Assembly: GCA_015075515.1 (NCBI GenBank)
Contig: JABTUE010000002.1
Coordinates: 725,478 to 777,087, forward strand
Reading direction: 5' to 3'
DNA length: 51,610 nt
DNA from: Planctomycetota bacterium
GTDB lineage: Bacteria > Planctomycetota > UBA8742 > UBA2392
A model generated the notes under the pieces. It had not been told where the DNA came from. It searched no databases and saw only the letters and a program-made list of their open reading frames with translations. Both the position numbers and the translations under genes were made by a program. Positions 25,543 through 35,051 of the stretch are shown one piece after another. Positions within the stretch are counted from its first letter, which is position 1, and every line of letters starts with the position of its first letter.

Positions 25543-27729
25543 ATGCCCCAGAAGGCGTTTCAACTTGTGTCACCCAACCAGCCCGCCGGCGACCAGCCGC
25601 GGGCAATTGCCGACCTGTGCCGCAACTTCCGCCAGGGCGCGCCTTGCCAGACACTGCTGGGCGTCACCGGCAGCGGCAAGACTTTCACCATGGCCAGCGT
25701 GATCGCCGAACTGAACCGGCCCACGCTCGTGATGGCCCCGAACAAGACGCTGGCGGCACAACTGTTCAGCGAGTTCCGCAAGCTGTTTCCGCACAACGCC
25801 GTCGAGTACTTCGTCAGCTACTACGACTACTACCTGCCCGAAAGCTACATCCCCCAGACCGACACCTACATCGAGAAAGACTCGATGATCAACGAGCGCA
25901 TTGACCGCCTGCGCCACTCGGCCACGCGGTCGCTGCTCGATCGCCAGGACGTGCTGATCGTTTCCAGCGTAAGCTGCATTTTCGGCCTGGGCTCGCCCGA
26001 GGCCTACCAGGGGGCCCTGCTGTACGCCGAAAAAGGCCAGCCGCTGGACCGCAAGGCCGCAGTGCGCAAGCTGGTCGAGATCCAGTACACGCGCAACGAT
26101 TTTGACCTGCAGCGCGGCACCTACCGTGTGCGCGGCGAAGTGCTGGATGTGTTCCCGATCTATGAAGACAGCAAGCTGATCCGGCTGGAGTTCTTTGGCG
26201 ACGACCTGGAGGCAATCTGGGAAATTGACCCGCTGACCGGCGAAGTGCTGGGCCAACTGGACAAAATCACGATTTACCCGGCCACGCATTACGTGACACC
26301 CAAGCCGGTAATCGAGGCCGCGCTGGCGGACATTGAACAGGAACTGGTCGCGCGCGTGGCCGAGTTTAAACAGGCCGGCAAGTTGCTGGAAGCCCAGCGT
26401 CTGGAACAACGCACGAAATACGACCTGGAACTGATCCGCGAGATCGGCTCGTGCAAGGGCATTGAAAACTACTCGCGCCACTTTGAACGCCGCGCCGCCG
26501 GCAGCACGCCGCCGACGCTGCTCAGCTATCTGCCCCGGAACGCGCTGATCTTCATTGACGAATCGCATGTCACCGTGCCCCAGATCGGCGGCATGTACAA
26601 GGGTGACCGCTCACGCAAGGAAACACTGGTCGAGTTCGGTTTTCGCCTGCCCTCGGCGCTGGACAACCGGCCGCTGAAGTTCGAGGAATTCGAGGCCGTC
26701 CGGCGCCAGACCCTGTATGTAAGCGCCACACCCGGCCCCTACGAACTGGACAAGTCCGCCGGGCGCATTGTTGAACAGATTGTCCGCCCCACCGGCCTGA
26801 TTGACCCCGAAATCACCGTCAAGCCCGCCAAGGGGCAGATTGACGACGTGCTGGACGAGATCAAACCCGTGGTCGCGCGCGGCGAACGCGTGCTGGTGTG
26901 CACGCTGACCAAGCGCATGGCCGAAGAACTGTCGAACTATCTGGCGTCACTCGATGTCAAGGTGCGCTATCTGCACGCCGAAATTGACACGCTGGAGCGC
27001 ATGGAAATCCTGCGCGACCTTCGCAAGGGCGTCTTTGACGTGCTGGTCGGCATCAACCTTTTGCGCGAGGGCCTGGACCTGCCCGAAGTCGGCCTGCTGT
27101 GCGTGCTGGACGCCGACCGCGAGGGGTATCTGCGTTCGCACCGGTCGCTGATCCAGATGGTGGGCCGCGCGGCGCGCAATGTGAACGGCCGGGTAATTTT
27201 CTACGGCGACAAGATCACCGAAAGCATGCAGACCTGCATGGACGAAACCAACCGCCGCAGACGCCTGCAGCAGGAATACAACAGGCAGCACAACATCACG
27301 CCCAAAACCATCATCAACCAGATTGACGAAGTGCTGCAGAGCATCTTCGAGGCCGACTACGTGACCGTAGACAAGGAAGACGAGAAATACACCGACTATC
27401 GCTTCCCCGGTGAAAAGAAGGGCAAAGGGGGCGCCAAGGCCAGGCGCGCGGGCGGCTTCGAGGAACGCAACGCCGCCACACGCAAGGCGATTGCCGCGGC
27501 CAGCAAGGCCGGCGCGCGCAACGGCAAACTGGCCGAGCGTTACCCCGAACGCCACGCCGAGCCGCCCAAGGGCATCGAACGCAGCGTGGACCGCGCCGAA
27601 CTGCCCGGGCTGATCGCGAAACTCGAAAAGGAAATGCATGAAGCCGCAAAGAACCTGGACTTTGAGACGGCGGCCTTGCTGCGCGACGAACTGCGCGAAC
27701 TGCAAAAAATCGAACTGGGCGTGAAGTAA
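25543..27729 (+). CDS. uvrB: UvrABC system protein B (excinuclease helicase subunit)
   Basis: 728 residues. UvrB verifies DNA lesions delivered by UvrA and loads UvrC in nucleotide excision repair. It shows Walker A GVTGSGKT (40-47), the damage-gripping beta-hairpin [15 protein letters not shown] (93-107), the helicase motif [39 protein letters not shown] and QMVGRAARN. The C-terminal UVR motif that binds UvrC is present ([20 protein letters not shown]). It is longer than E. coli UvrB, mainly by a Lys/Arg/Ala/Gly-rich linker of about 50 residues before the UVR motif (starting near [16 protein letters not shown]). It is transcribed alone and ends 30 bases from a convergent response-regulator gene. 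Confidence 0.98.
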   Translation: MPQKAFQLVSPNQPAGDQPRAIADLCRNFRQGAPCQTLLGVTGSGKTFTMASVIAELNRPTLVMAPNKTLAAQLFSEFRKLFPHNAVEYFVSYYDYYLPESYIPQTDTYIEKDSMINERIDRLRHSATRSLLDRQDVLIVSSVSCIFGLGSPEAYQGALLYAEKGQPLDRKAAVRKLVEIQYTRNDFDLQRGTYRVRGEVLDVFPIYEDSKLIRLEFFGDDLEAIWEIDPLTGEVLGQLDKITIYPATHYVTPKPVIEAALADIEQELVARVAEFKQAGKLLEAQRLEQRTKYDLELIREIGSCKGIENYSRHFERRAAGSTPPTLLSYLPRNALIFIDESHVTVPQIGGMYKGDRSRKETLVEFGFRLPSALDNRPLKFEEFEAVRRQTLYVSATPGPYELDKSAGRIVEQIVRPTGLIDPEITVKPAKGQIDDVLDEIKPVVARGERVLVCTLTKRMAEELSNYLASLDVKVRYLHAEIDTLERMEILRDLRKGVFDVLVGINLLREGLDLPEVGLLCVLDADREGYLRSHRSLIQMVGRAARNVNGRVIFYGDKITESMQTCMDETNRRRRLQQEYNRQHNITPKTIINQIDEVLQSIFEADYVTVDKEDEKYTDYRFPGEKKGKGGAKARRAGGFEERNAATRKAIAAASKAGARNGKLAERYPERHAEPPKGIERSVDRAELPGLIAKLEKEMHEAAKNLDFETAALLRDELRELQKIELGVK

Positions 27730-27759
27730 CGTGGGGCAGGCTTCCAGCCGGCCTGACGA

Positions 27760-28461
27760 CTACACCAGCGCCTTCACCTTTTTGATGAACTCTTCGTCCG
27801 TGAACGGGCGCTTGAGCCGGGTGTTGATCGCCTTGCCCAGGCCGTTGACCACCTGCGTCAACCCGCGCTCGACCATCAGGATGATTTTTGACTTGCGGCC
27901 TTCGGGGCTCTTCTTGAAGGTCTTGATGAACTCGGGGCCGTTGATCACGGGCATGCGCCAGTCCACGATTGTCAGGTGCGGCTCCACCCACACGGCCTTG
28001 TCCAGCGCCTCGGGGCCGTTTTCGGCCTCGAACACGACCAGGCCTTCGGCGCTGAGCACGCGGTGAATGCGCGAACGCAGTTCGGGGTCGTCGTCCACCA
28101 GCAGCACGCGGCGTTCGTCCTTGCTCGGGCGCGGGTCCATGCCGTGCAGGGCAAGCTTCATCGCGCGCAGAAACGCACCCTCCAGGTCGGCCGTGCCGCA
28201 GGCCTTTCCGGCGTAGTGGTACAGAATCGCCATGCTGGCATCGGCCGGAAACAGGTCGGCAATGCCGTGGATGATGGCATTGACCTGGCCCAGGCAGCAG
28301 TGCTGCATTTCGTTGTAGGCAGCAAAGGCACTGGGCCCCACCACGCCGTCGCGCACGGCCACGCGGGCAAGCACACTCAATTCCAGCCCCAGCGCCGTGA
28401 AAAACCGCGCCGCGGTCTGGCCGTCGTGGGCCTCAAGAAAGCGGGTCACTTCCTTGCGCAT
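27760..28461 (-). CDS. Response regulator with an unrecognised N-terminal helical domain
   Basis: 233 residues. Residues 116-233 are a receiver domain: acidic pocket LLVDDDPE, phospho-acceptor Asp in LTIVDWRMP, and the conserved Lys in LKRPF. Unusually, the receiver is C-terminal. The first 110 residues form an all-helical domain (for example FFTALGLELSVLARVAV and NEMQHCCLGQVNAIIHGIAD) with no family that I recognise. No DNA-binding or enzymatic output domain is present, and no histidine kinase is adjacent. The N-terminal domain may be a sensor or a dimerisation unit. TATAGT lies 6 bases before the ATG. Confidence 0.85.
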   Translation of the reverse strand: MRKEVTRFLEAHDGQTAARFFTALGLELSVLARVAVRDGVVGPSAFAAYNEMQHCCLGQVNAIIHGIADLFPADASMAILYHYAGKACGTADLEGAFLRAMKLALHGMDPRPSKDERRVLLVDDDPELRSRIHRVLSAEGLVVFEAENGPEALDKAVWVEPHLTIVDWRMPVINGPEFIKTFKKSPEGRKSKIILMVERGLTQVVNGLGKAINTRLKRPFTDEEFIKKVKALV

Positions 28462-28467
28462 GGCCGG

Positions 28468-28473
28468 ACTATA
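28468..28473 (-). promoter_or_regulatory. -10-like box of the response regulator (leaderless pattern)
   Basis: TATAGT on the minus strand, then CCGGCC and ATG 28461. TTCACG sits 16 bases upstream as a possible -35. One of the clearest cases. Confidence 0.55.
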
Positions 28474-28519
28474 GGAAACAGGCCGGGCGCGTGAACCGTA
28501 AACGGGAACCGGCAGGCAG

Positions 28520-28550
28520 TTGGCCCACGCCCTGCCGCCGGCGTTATAGT
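28520..28550 (+). promoter_or_regulatory. Promoter of the triple Clp-like operon
   Basis: TTGGCC (28520-28525), a 19-base spacer, TATAGT (28545-28550), 10 bases before ATG 28561. A GTG at 28549 in frame is an alternative start. No ribosome-binding site. Confidence 0.45.
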
Positions 28551-28560
28551 GTCGCCGCCC

Positions 28561-31500
28561 ATGCCGCGTCTTGCATACAGCCTTGTCACGCTGGCCCGCC
28601 CGCTTCAGGACGGACTGGTGCTGGCCGAGGCGCTGTGCTTTCCCGAGGTTTCACGCGCCGCGGCTTCGGCGTTGCGTGCCCGCCGCGCGCTGGCCCTGAG
28701 CACCGTCACCCTTGCCTCGGAAACGCCGGTGCATGCCCGGCACATGCGGGTGCCGCCGGCGGTACTGGAAACTGTTTCGTTTCCGGTCGTGCTGCCGGCT
28801 CCGAAAGAAAGTCTGCAATGGAAAGAGCCGCTGGCCCTGACCCTGCATGCCGTGCTGTACCGCGCCGCCGGCCTTGAGATCGCCGCCGTGCCCGGGCTCG
28901 GCATTGAGGTCCTGGCGCCGACGCGCGAAGAACTGCTCAAACAGTTGCCTCTGGACGCCCTGGCCGCGTTGCGGCGCGCCGGCGCCGCCGAACAGCTTTC
29001 GGAACTGGCGGCACTTCCCCTCGGCAGCGAACTGGTCACGGACCGCGTCAAGCTGTTCGTGGATGTTCCATCCCCGCGCGATGTCGCGCGGGGCGCGACA
29101 CAGGCGCGGGATTCGGGCGCGGTGCTGGCCGAAGTCGCCGACGACCTGTGCGACACCAGGCTGCCCGAGGCCTGGCAGGTTGAACCACTGGTGCGGCAAC
29201 TGGCGGAACTGCTGGGCGGGCGCAACGCCCAAAGCGTGCTGCTGGTCGGACCGCCGGGCGTCGGCAAGACCGCGCTGGTGCACGAACTGGTGCGCGATCG
29301 CGCCCGGCACGGCTTCGCCGACACGCGCTTCTGGGCAACCTCGGGCTCGCGCCTGGTGGCAGGCATGAGCGGATTCGGCATGTGGCAGGAACGCTGCAAC
29401 CGCGTGTGCGCCGAGGCCCGCAAGCAGGGCGCGATACTGCACCTGGGCGCGCTGGCTGAACTGATGGAAGTCGGCAAGGGCAAATACATCCAGCAGGGTG
29501 TGGCCGGCTTTCTGCGGCCTTACATTGCCCGGGGCGAACTGCGTTGCGTGGTCGAGTGCACACCTGAACAGCTTGCCGCCATAGAGCGACGCGACCCGCA
29601 CCTTCTGGGGGCCTTTGCGCGACTGGAGGTTCCCCAGCCCTCGCCCGCCGACTGCGACGTAATCCTGCGCAAGGCCGCGGCCGGCCGCAACGTAACCCAG
29701 GCCGCGCTGGACACACTTTCGCGCCTGCACCGCCGCCACGCGACGTATTCGGCGTGGCCGGGCCGTCCGCTGCGGTTTCTGCGCAATCTTCTGGCCGATC
29801 ACCCCGACGCGCCGCCGGCGGCGGCCGATGTCGTGCGGGCGTTCTCGCGCGAAACCGGTCTGCCGCGCGACATGCTGGACGAACACTCTCCGCTGGATCT
29901 TGCCGCCGTACGCGCGTTTCTGGGCTCGCGCGTGATCGGCCAGGATCACGCACTGGAACTGGTGACGGATCTGCTGGCCACGATCAAGGCCGGCCTGTCA
30001 CGGCCGCGCCGGCCGCTGGCCAGCCTTCTGTTTGTGGGCCCGACCGGCGTCGGCAAAACCGAAACCGCCAAGGCGCTGGCCGAGTACTTGTTTTCCGACC
30101 GCAAGCGCGTGGCGCGCCTGGACATGTCCGAATACGCCAGCCCCGGCGCGGTGCAAAGGCTGATCGGCGGCCCGCACGGCGAGGGGCTGCTGGTCGCACG
30201 CATGCGCGAAGAGCCTTTTTCGGTGCTGTTGCTGGACGAGTTTGAAAAAGCTCACCCGCTGTTCTTTGACCTGCTGCTGCAAATTCTGGGCGAAGCGCGC
30301 CTGACCGACAGCCTGGGCCGCCTGGCGGATTTCACCAATTGCGTGGTGATCATGACCAGCAACCTGGGCGCCGAAAGCTTCATGGCCGGGCGCATCGGTT
30401 TTGGCGAAACAGCCCCCGATGCCCTGGAGCACTTCACCGGCGCGCTGCGGCGGTTCGTGCGCCCGGAACTGCTCAACCGCATGGACCGGGTTGTGCCGTT
30501 TCTGCCGCTGCCGCCTGATGCCGTGCGCCGGGTTCTGCACAAGGAACTTGAACTGGTACACGCCCGGCCCGGTCTGCGCGACGACGGAACGGCCGTGACC
30601 CTGACCCCCGAGGCCGAACACACGCTGGTTGCCGCGGCCTTCCAGCCGGAATTGGGCGCGCGGCCCCTCAAGCGCGAACTCGAGCGCCGCCTGCTGGTGC
30701 CGCTGGCCGAACTGCTGAACACGGGCGCGAACCGGCCCGGCCGGGTTCTGGCCGCGGCGGCCGCCGGAACAATCACGCTGCAGCCCGGCGCCCAGCCTGA
30801 GGGCAACCGCGACGAAGACCAGCCCCTGGCCGCGGCGGCCCGCGAGTGCGTGGCGCTGCGCCGCAAGGCCCAGACTGCCGACCGCGCGCCGGCGGTTCTG
30901 GAACTGCGCAACGAATGTTTCCGTATCCGCAAGCGGCTGGACCAGCAGGAGCGCGCCAAACACCGCAAGCCAGGGCAGACGCAGATCGTCGAACGTGACC
31001 GCACGCGGCTGCAGACACTCGAACAGATCACCGGCGCCTTCACCACCGGCCTGCAACGACTGGCGGCGCTGGAAGACGACCTGGCGCTGCACATCGCCCG
31101 GCGGGTCAGCGGCGACACGCACATGCTGCGTGCGCGGCTGGAGGACGAACAGCGCCACTGGCAGTCGGCGCTGCTTGGCCTGTTGCGGCTTCGGTACGCC
31201 GCGGCCGACATCGCCACGCTGCAGCTTTCGGGCCCGAACCACGACCTGGTGTTTGACCTGGGGCGCGCCTACGCGACCTGGGCATCCGGCGCCGGCATGG
31301 CAACGCGGGTGATCTGGGCTTCGCACGAACCGACCAGCGAAGACATCGAGGCTCTGCGCCGGCGCGCCGAAAGCGACGCCTGGTGCCGCGCCGCGCTGGA
31401 ACACTGGCAGGTGCGCGGCAAGGACGGCGAGCCGCTGCGGTTACCACAGGCCAACGCCCTCAAGTTCCTGGCCGAGCCGCGCGAGGAACCGGGGCTGCTG

Positions 31501-31821
31501 CTGATCGAGATCACCGCGCCGGACGCCATGCTGCGCCTGGGGCCGGAACAGGGCACACACCTGTTTGAATCCGGAGCCCCGGTGCAGCTCACCGCCGTGG
31601 TCGTGCGCACCATCGCGCTGTCGGCGCTGTCCACCGACGCCCTTGAGCCGGCAGGCGGCACGCCGCCGGTTCGCCGCAGCTACAACTTCAACACGCGCCA
31701 GGCGCGCGACGAGTCGCTCGGCACCGTTCTGGCCTGGACGGGCGGGCGCCTGGACAGCGTGGTGGCGCGCGGCATTGAGGGCGCGTTTGTCCGCGCCCTG
31801 GAAGGGCAGGTGGGACTATGA
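28561..31821 (+). CDS. Divergent Clp/Hsp100-type AAA+ protein A with release-factor-like C-terminus
   Basis: 1086 residues. Residues 1-190 are an unrecognised N-terminal domain. D1 (about 205-410) has Walker A GPPGVGKT (230-237) and a pore-type loop GMSGFGMWQER (268-278). Its Walker B is ruined (ILHLGALAEL where Clp has ILFIDELHTL), and the Arg fingers are absent. D2 (about 450-740) is intact: Walker A 493-500, LLLDEFEK (556-563), sensor TSN (599-601), RPELLNR (634-640), GARPLKR (699-705). Its pore loop reads GGPHGEG in place of GYVG. A coiled-coil-like part (755-870) follows. The end (about 885-1086) resembles a peptide-chain release factor without the GGQ domain: LSGPNHDLVF, LIEITAPDAMLRLGPEQGTH, RRSYNFNTRQARD, LDSVVARGIEGAFV. 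No M domain or ClpP-binding loop was seen. Coupled to gene B by ATGA. Confidence 0.88.
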   Translation: MPRLAYSLVTLARPLQDGLVLAEALCFPEVSRAAASALRARRALALSTVTLASETPVHARHMRVPPAVLETVSFPVVLPAPKESLQWKEPLALTLHAVLYRAAGLEIAAVPGLGIEVLAPTREELLKQLPLDALAALRRAGAAEQLSELAALPLGSELVTDRVKLFVDVPSPRDVARGATQARDSGAVLAEVADDLCDTRLPEAWQVEPLVRQLAELLGGRNAQSVLLVGPPGVGKTALVHELVRDRARHGFADTRFWATSGSRLVAGMSGFGMWQERCNRVCAEARKQGAILHLGALAELMEVGKGKYIQQGVAGFLRPYIARGELRCVVECTPEQLAAIERRDPHLLGAFARLEVPQPSPADCDVILRKAAAGRNVTQAALDTLSRLHRRHATYSAWPGRPLRFLRNLLADHPDAPPAAADVVRAFSRETGLPRDMLDEHSPLDLAAVRAFLGSRVIGQDHALELVTDLLATIKAGLSRPRRPLASLLFVGPTGVGKTETAKALAEYLFSDRKRVARLDMSEYASPGAVQRLIGGPHGEGLLVARMREEPFSVLLLDEFEKAHPLFFDLLLQILGEARLTDSLGRLADFTNCVVIMTSNLGAESFMAGRIGFGETAPDALEHFTGALRRFVRPELLNRMDRVVPFLPLPPDAVRRVLHKELELVHARPGLRDDGTAVTLTPEAEHTLVAAAFQPELGARPLKRELERRLLVPLAELLNTGANRPGRVLAAAAAGTITLQPGAQPEGNRDEDQPLAAAARECVALRRKAQTADRAPAVLELRNECFRIRKRLDQQERAKHRKPGQTQIVERDRTRLQTLEQITGAFTTGLQRLAALEDDLALHIARRVSGDTHMLRARLEDEQRHWQSALLGLLRLRYAAADIATLQLSGPNHDLVFDLGRAYATWASGAGMATRVIWASHEPTSEDIEALRRRAESDAWCRAALEHWQVRGKDGEPLRLPQANALKFLAEPREEPGLLLIEITAPDAMLRLGPEQGTHLFESGAPVQLTAVVVRTIALSALSTDALEPAGGTPPVRRSYNFNTRQARDESLGTVLAWTGGRLDSVVARGIEGAFVRALEGQVGL

Positions 31822-34800
31822 GGGTAAACCTGCCCCTGTATGTGGAACGGCTGAAGACCGAAAGCGGCACGCAGTTCTACGTAAGACCGCTGTTCTTCAC
31901 CCAACCCGACGCCACGCGCGACGAACTCAAAAAAAGCACCGACGCCGTCGCCGGGGCCCTGAGAAAGCGGCTCCAGCAGCTTGCGGCGGCGCCGCGCCAC
32001 GAAGAGCTGGCACGGCTGCTGTTTGCCCCGAACCTGCAGGAAGAACACGTGCAGGTCGAGGTGCCGCTGCGGCGTCGGCACTTCCGGGGCAACTACCTGT
32101 TTGTGGTCTACGAGGCGCTGGGCCGGCGTGTGGCGTTCACCCCGCGCCTGCCAGACGTGCACTTCACGCTTGAGCCAGGCCAGGACCTCGCGGCCCGGGC
32201 GGGCGAAGTTCTGGCCGCGCACTACCGGCTGCTGGAACGCGAAGAAATCGAGTTCCAGCCCGAATGGCACACGCCGCGCGGCGAATCGTGGATCAGCCAC
32301 GTGGAACTCGGCCTCGAAATCGAGGCCCTGCGCAAAAAGGCCGAACAGGACAACCGCGAAGCCCGCGAAAGCTACAAGGCCCAGAGCGGCGCCCACGAAC
32401 TGGCGCATGTCGGGCGCAACCTGTGCGACGCGTTCCCGGATAATCTTTCGTCGGCGGTGCTGCGCGAGCACGAAGTGACCGAACTGCACCGGCTGCTGGT
32501 GTCCAACGACCGGCGCGCGGTGCTGCTGCTGGGCCGCCCCGGCAGCGGCAAAACCGCCGTGCTGCACGAGGCGCTTTCGCGCGCCATGCGTGACGGCCAG
32601 ATCCGCAAGGGCGGGGCACGCCAGGTGTGGCTGGTTTCGCCGCAGCGCCTGATCTCGGGCATGAGTTACGTCGGCCAGTGGGAAAACCGCGTCAACTCGA
32701 TTCTGGCCGAATGCCGCCGCAAGCGGCACACCCTGTACTTTGACGACTTTCTGGGCCTGTTCCGCGCGGGCATCAGCGCCAGTTCACAGCTCAGCGTCGC
32801 GGGCGTGCTGCGCCCCCATGCCGAGCGCCGCGAAATCAAGCTGCTGGCGGAAATGACACCCGAGGCGTTCGGGGTGCTCAAGGAAATGGACCGCGGCTGG
32901 GCCGATCTGTTTCACGTCGTGCGCGTCGAGGAGCCCCCCGAGCCCGACACCTGGCGCATTCTGCTGCACACCCGGCGCAGTCTGGAAGCCCGCCACGGCA
33001 CGCGCTTTGAGCCCGATGCGCTTCCGGCCGTGCTGGACCTCGTGCAACGCTACCGCCGCGAAGCGGCGTTTCCCGGCAAGGCCGCCGACTTTCTGGAACA
33101 GCTTGCCGTCAAGCACCGCAACGCCGCGGTCACGCGCGCCGATGTGCTGCGCGAGTTTGAAGCACGCAGCGGCCTGTCGGTGACCTTTCTGGACGACCGC
33201 GCCACGCTGGCGCGGTCTGAAATCACGGCCGGCCTGCACAACAACCTGATCGGACAGGAACAGGCCGTGGAGGCGCTGGCCAACGTGGTCAGCATCGCCA
33301 AGGCGCGCCTGAACGACCCCGAACGCCCGCTGGGCACACTGCTGTTCCTGGGCCCGACCGGCACCGGCAAAACCCAGTGCGCGCGCGCGCTGGCGACATG
33401 GCTGTACGGCCACGAAAGCGCGCTGCTGCGCTTTGACATGAACGAATACGTGGACGGCCTGGCCGTTGCGCGCCTGATCGGCACCCTGGATGAACCCGAA
33501 GGCCTGCTCACAAGCGCCGTGCGGCGCCGGCCGTTTGCGACCATCCTGTTCGACGAAATCGAAAAGGCCCACCCGTCGGCCTTTGACCTGCTGCTTCAGG
33601 TGCTGGGCGAAGGTCGGCTAAGCGACGCGCTGGGACGGACGGCCGACTTCACCAACTGCGTGATCATCCTGACCAGCAACCTCGGCACCCAGCAGGCGGC
33701 AGGCGGACTGGGTCTTGCGGGACATGAGCTGCGCACCAGCCAGTCTTACGTCAACGCCGCGCGCGCATTCTTCCGGCCTGAGTTCTTCAATCGCCTCGAC
33801 TATGTCGTTCCGTTCGGGCACCTGCCGCGCGAACAGATCGAGCAGATCGCGCACCGGCTGATCCACAACGTGCTGTCGCGCGAGGGCCTGGCGCGCCGGC
33901 TGTGCGCGCTGCAGGTGGAACCCGCGGCCATGGAAGTTGTAATCGCCCAGGGCTACCACCCCACGCTGGGCGCGCGCGCCATCAAGCGCGCGATTGAATC
34001 CAACGTCGTGCGGCCGGTGGCGGACAAGCTGGCGCAACTGGCGCCCGACACCCCGACCATGATCCGCCTTGCCGCGACAGGGCCGGAACTGTCCTCCAGC
34101 GTGTACCCGCTGGAGGCCGCAGCCGCGCGCCCCGAAACCGTCGCGGCCCTGGATTACAACGACCTGGACGCGGTGGTGCATCGCATTGACGGCGTTCTGA
34201 ACGCCGCGGAGTCCTGGCTGGATCAATCACGCCCTTCCGGCGCCCTGTCGGGCCGCGAGATCGGGCCGGACCAGCGCCGCTATTTTGCCGTGCGCCACGC
34301 CTTTGAATGGCTGGATCAGGCCGTTGAGAGGCTTGTGGCCGGCGTACAGGCCGAAGACGAACGGCCCGTCGCCCCCGAAGACAGCGTAAGCGCCCGCCTC
34401 AGGGACAGGCCTCGCCCGCCGGCGGAAATCGCCTGGGACCAGGTTGCGGACAACGTCTGGCGCGTCGCGCGCGGCGAGGCCGACCTGCGCGCCCTGACAG
34501 ACAGGGCCGCCGACCCCCAGGCCTGGATGCGACAGGACCGTCTGCGCTTTCTGGCCGCGCGCGCGGCGCAACTGTGCCTGATGTTGCGGGCACCGGCGCG
34601 ACCGGCCCGCGCCCTGGTTGTGTGCCGCACGCTGGATGGCCGCGCGCACCCGCTGGCCGGAACGCATACCGGCTCGCTGAAGGTGCTGGCACGCAACCGG
34701 CTGGACCTGGAGGTTCAGCCGGTTACGGCCGATCAACCCGGTCATTCGGCGTTTGTGGCCGAGGGCGATCTGGCCCCGGAACTGCTGGGTCTCGAAGCCG

Positions 34801-35051
34801 GCACGGCCCTGCTGTGGCACCAGGGTGAACTCTCGATGCTGCTGACGCGCGTGTTTGCGCTGGCGCCGGGCGATGACGCGCCGGCCGTGGCCGCGGCCCG
34901 GCCCGACGATCTGCCGGGGCCGGTCACGCGCGTCTGGTTCGGCCAGCGCTGCCTGGACGTGCGCACGGGCATGCTTTCGCGCGGACGCCCGGCGCCGGGT
35001 CTGCTTCAGGTCTGGGCGGCCGGCGACCTGACACTGGGGAGCGACGCATGA
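31818..35051 (+). CDS. Divergent Clp/Hsp100-type AAA+ protein B
   Basis: 1077 residues; the start overlaps gene A's stop (ATGA) and the end overlaps gene C's start in the same way. An N-terminal domain (1-165) contains a strand-helix pattern like those in A and C. D1: Walker A GRPGSGKT (239-246), pore loop GMSYVGQWENR (281-291), Walker B TLYFDDF (305-311) with Asp where the catalytic Glu belongs, no Arg fingers. D2: Walker A GPTGTGKT (512-519), ILFDEIEK (576-583), TSN (619-621), RPEFFNR (653-659), GARAIKR (718-724); its pore loop reads GTLDEPEG, without GYVG. A C-terminal extension (750-1077) parallels that of A: VTRVWFGQRCLDVRTG and LLQVWAAGDL recall the end of release factors, though more weakly. 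Probably an AAA+ unfoldase or remodeller acting with A and C; substrate unknown. Confidence 0.87.
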   Translation: MRVNLPLYVERLKTESGTQFYVRPLFFTQPDATRDELKKSTDAVAGALRKRLQQLAAAPRHEELARLLFAPNLQEEHVQVEVPLRRRHFRGNYLFVVYEALGRRVAFTPRLPDVHFTLEPGQDLAARAGEVLAAHYRLLEREEIEFQPEWHTPRGESWISHVELGLEIEALRKKAEQDNREARESYKAQSGAHELAHVGRNLCDAFPDNLSSAVLREHEVTELHRLLVSNDRRAVLLLGRPGSGKTAVLHEALSRAMRDGQIRKGGARQVWLVSPQRLISGMSYVGQWENRVNSILAECRRKRHTLYFDDFLGLFRAGISASSQLSVAGVLRPHAERREIKLLAEMTPEAFGVLKEMDRGWADLFHVVRVEEPPEPDTWRILLHTRRSLEARHGTRFEPDALPAVLDLVQRYRREAAFPGKAADFLEQLAVKHRNAAVTRADVLREFEARSGLSVTFLDDRATLARSEITAGLHNNLIGQEQAVEALANVVSIAKARLNDPERPLGTLLFLGPTGTGKTQCARALATWLYGHESALLRFDMNEYVDGLAVARLIGTLDEPEGLLTSAVRRRPFATILFDEIEKAHPSAFDLLLQVLGEGRLSDALGRTADFTNCVIILTSNLGTQQAAGGLGLAGHELRTSQSYVNAARAFFRPEFFNRLDYVVPFGHLPREQIEQIAHRLIHNVLSREGLARRLCALQVEPAAMEVVIAQGYHPTLGARAIKRAIESNVVRPVADKLAQLAPDTPTMIRLAATGPELSSSVYPLEAAAARPETVAALDYNDLDAVVHRIDGVLNAAESWLDQSRPSGALSGREIGPDQRRYFAVRHAFEWLDQAVERLVAGVQAEDERPVAPEDSVSARLRDRPRPPAEIAWDQVADNVWRVARGEADLRALTDRAADPQAWMRQDRLRFLAARAAQLCLMLRAPARPARALVVCRTLDGRAHPLAGTHTGSLKVLARNRLDLEVQPVTADQPGHSAFVAEGDLAPELLGLEAGTALLWHQGELSMLLTRVFALAPGDDAPAVAAARPDDLPGPVTRVWFGQRCLDVRTGMLSRGRPAPGLLQVWAAGDLTLGSDA

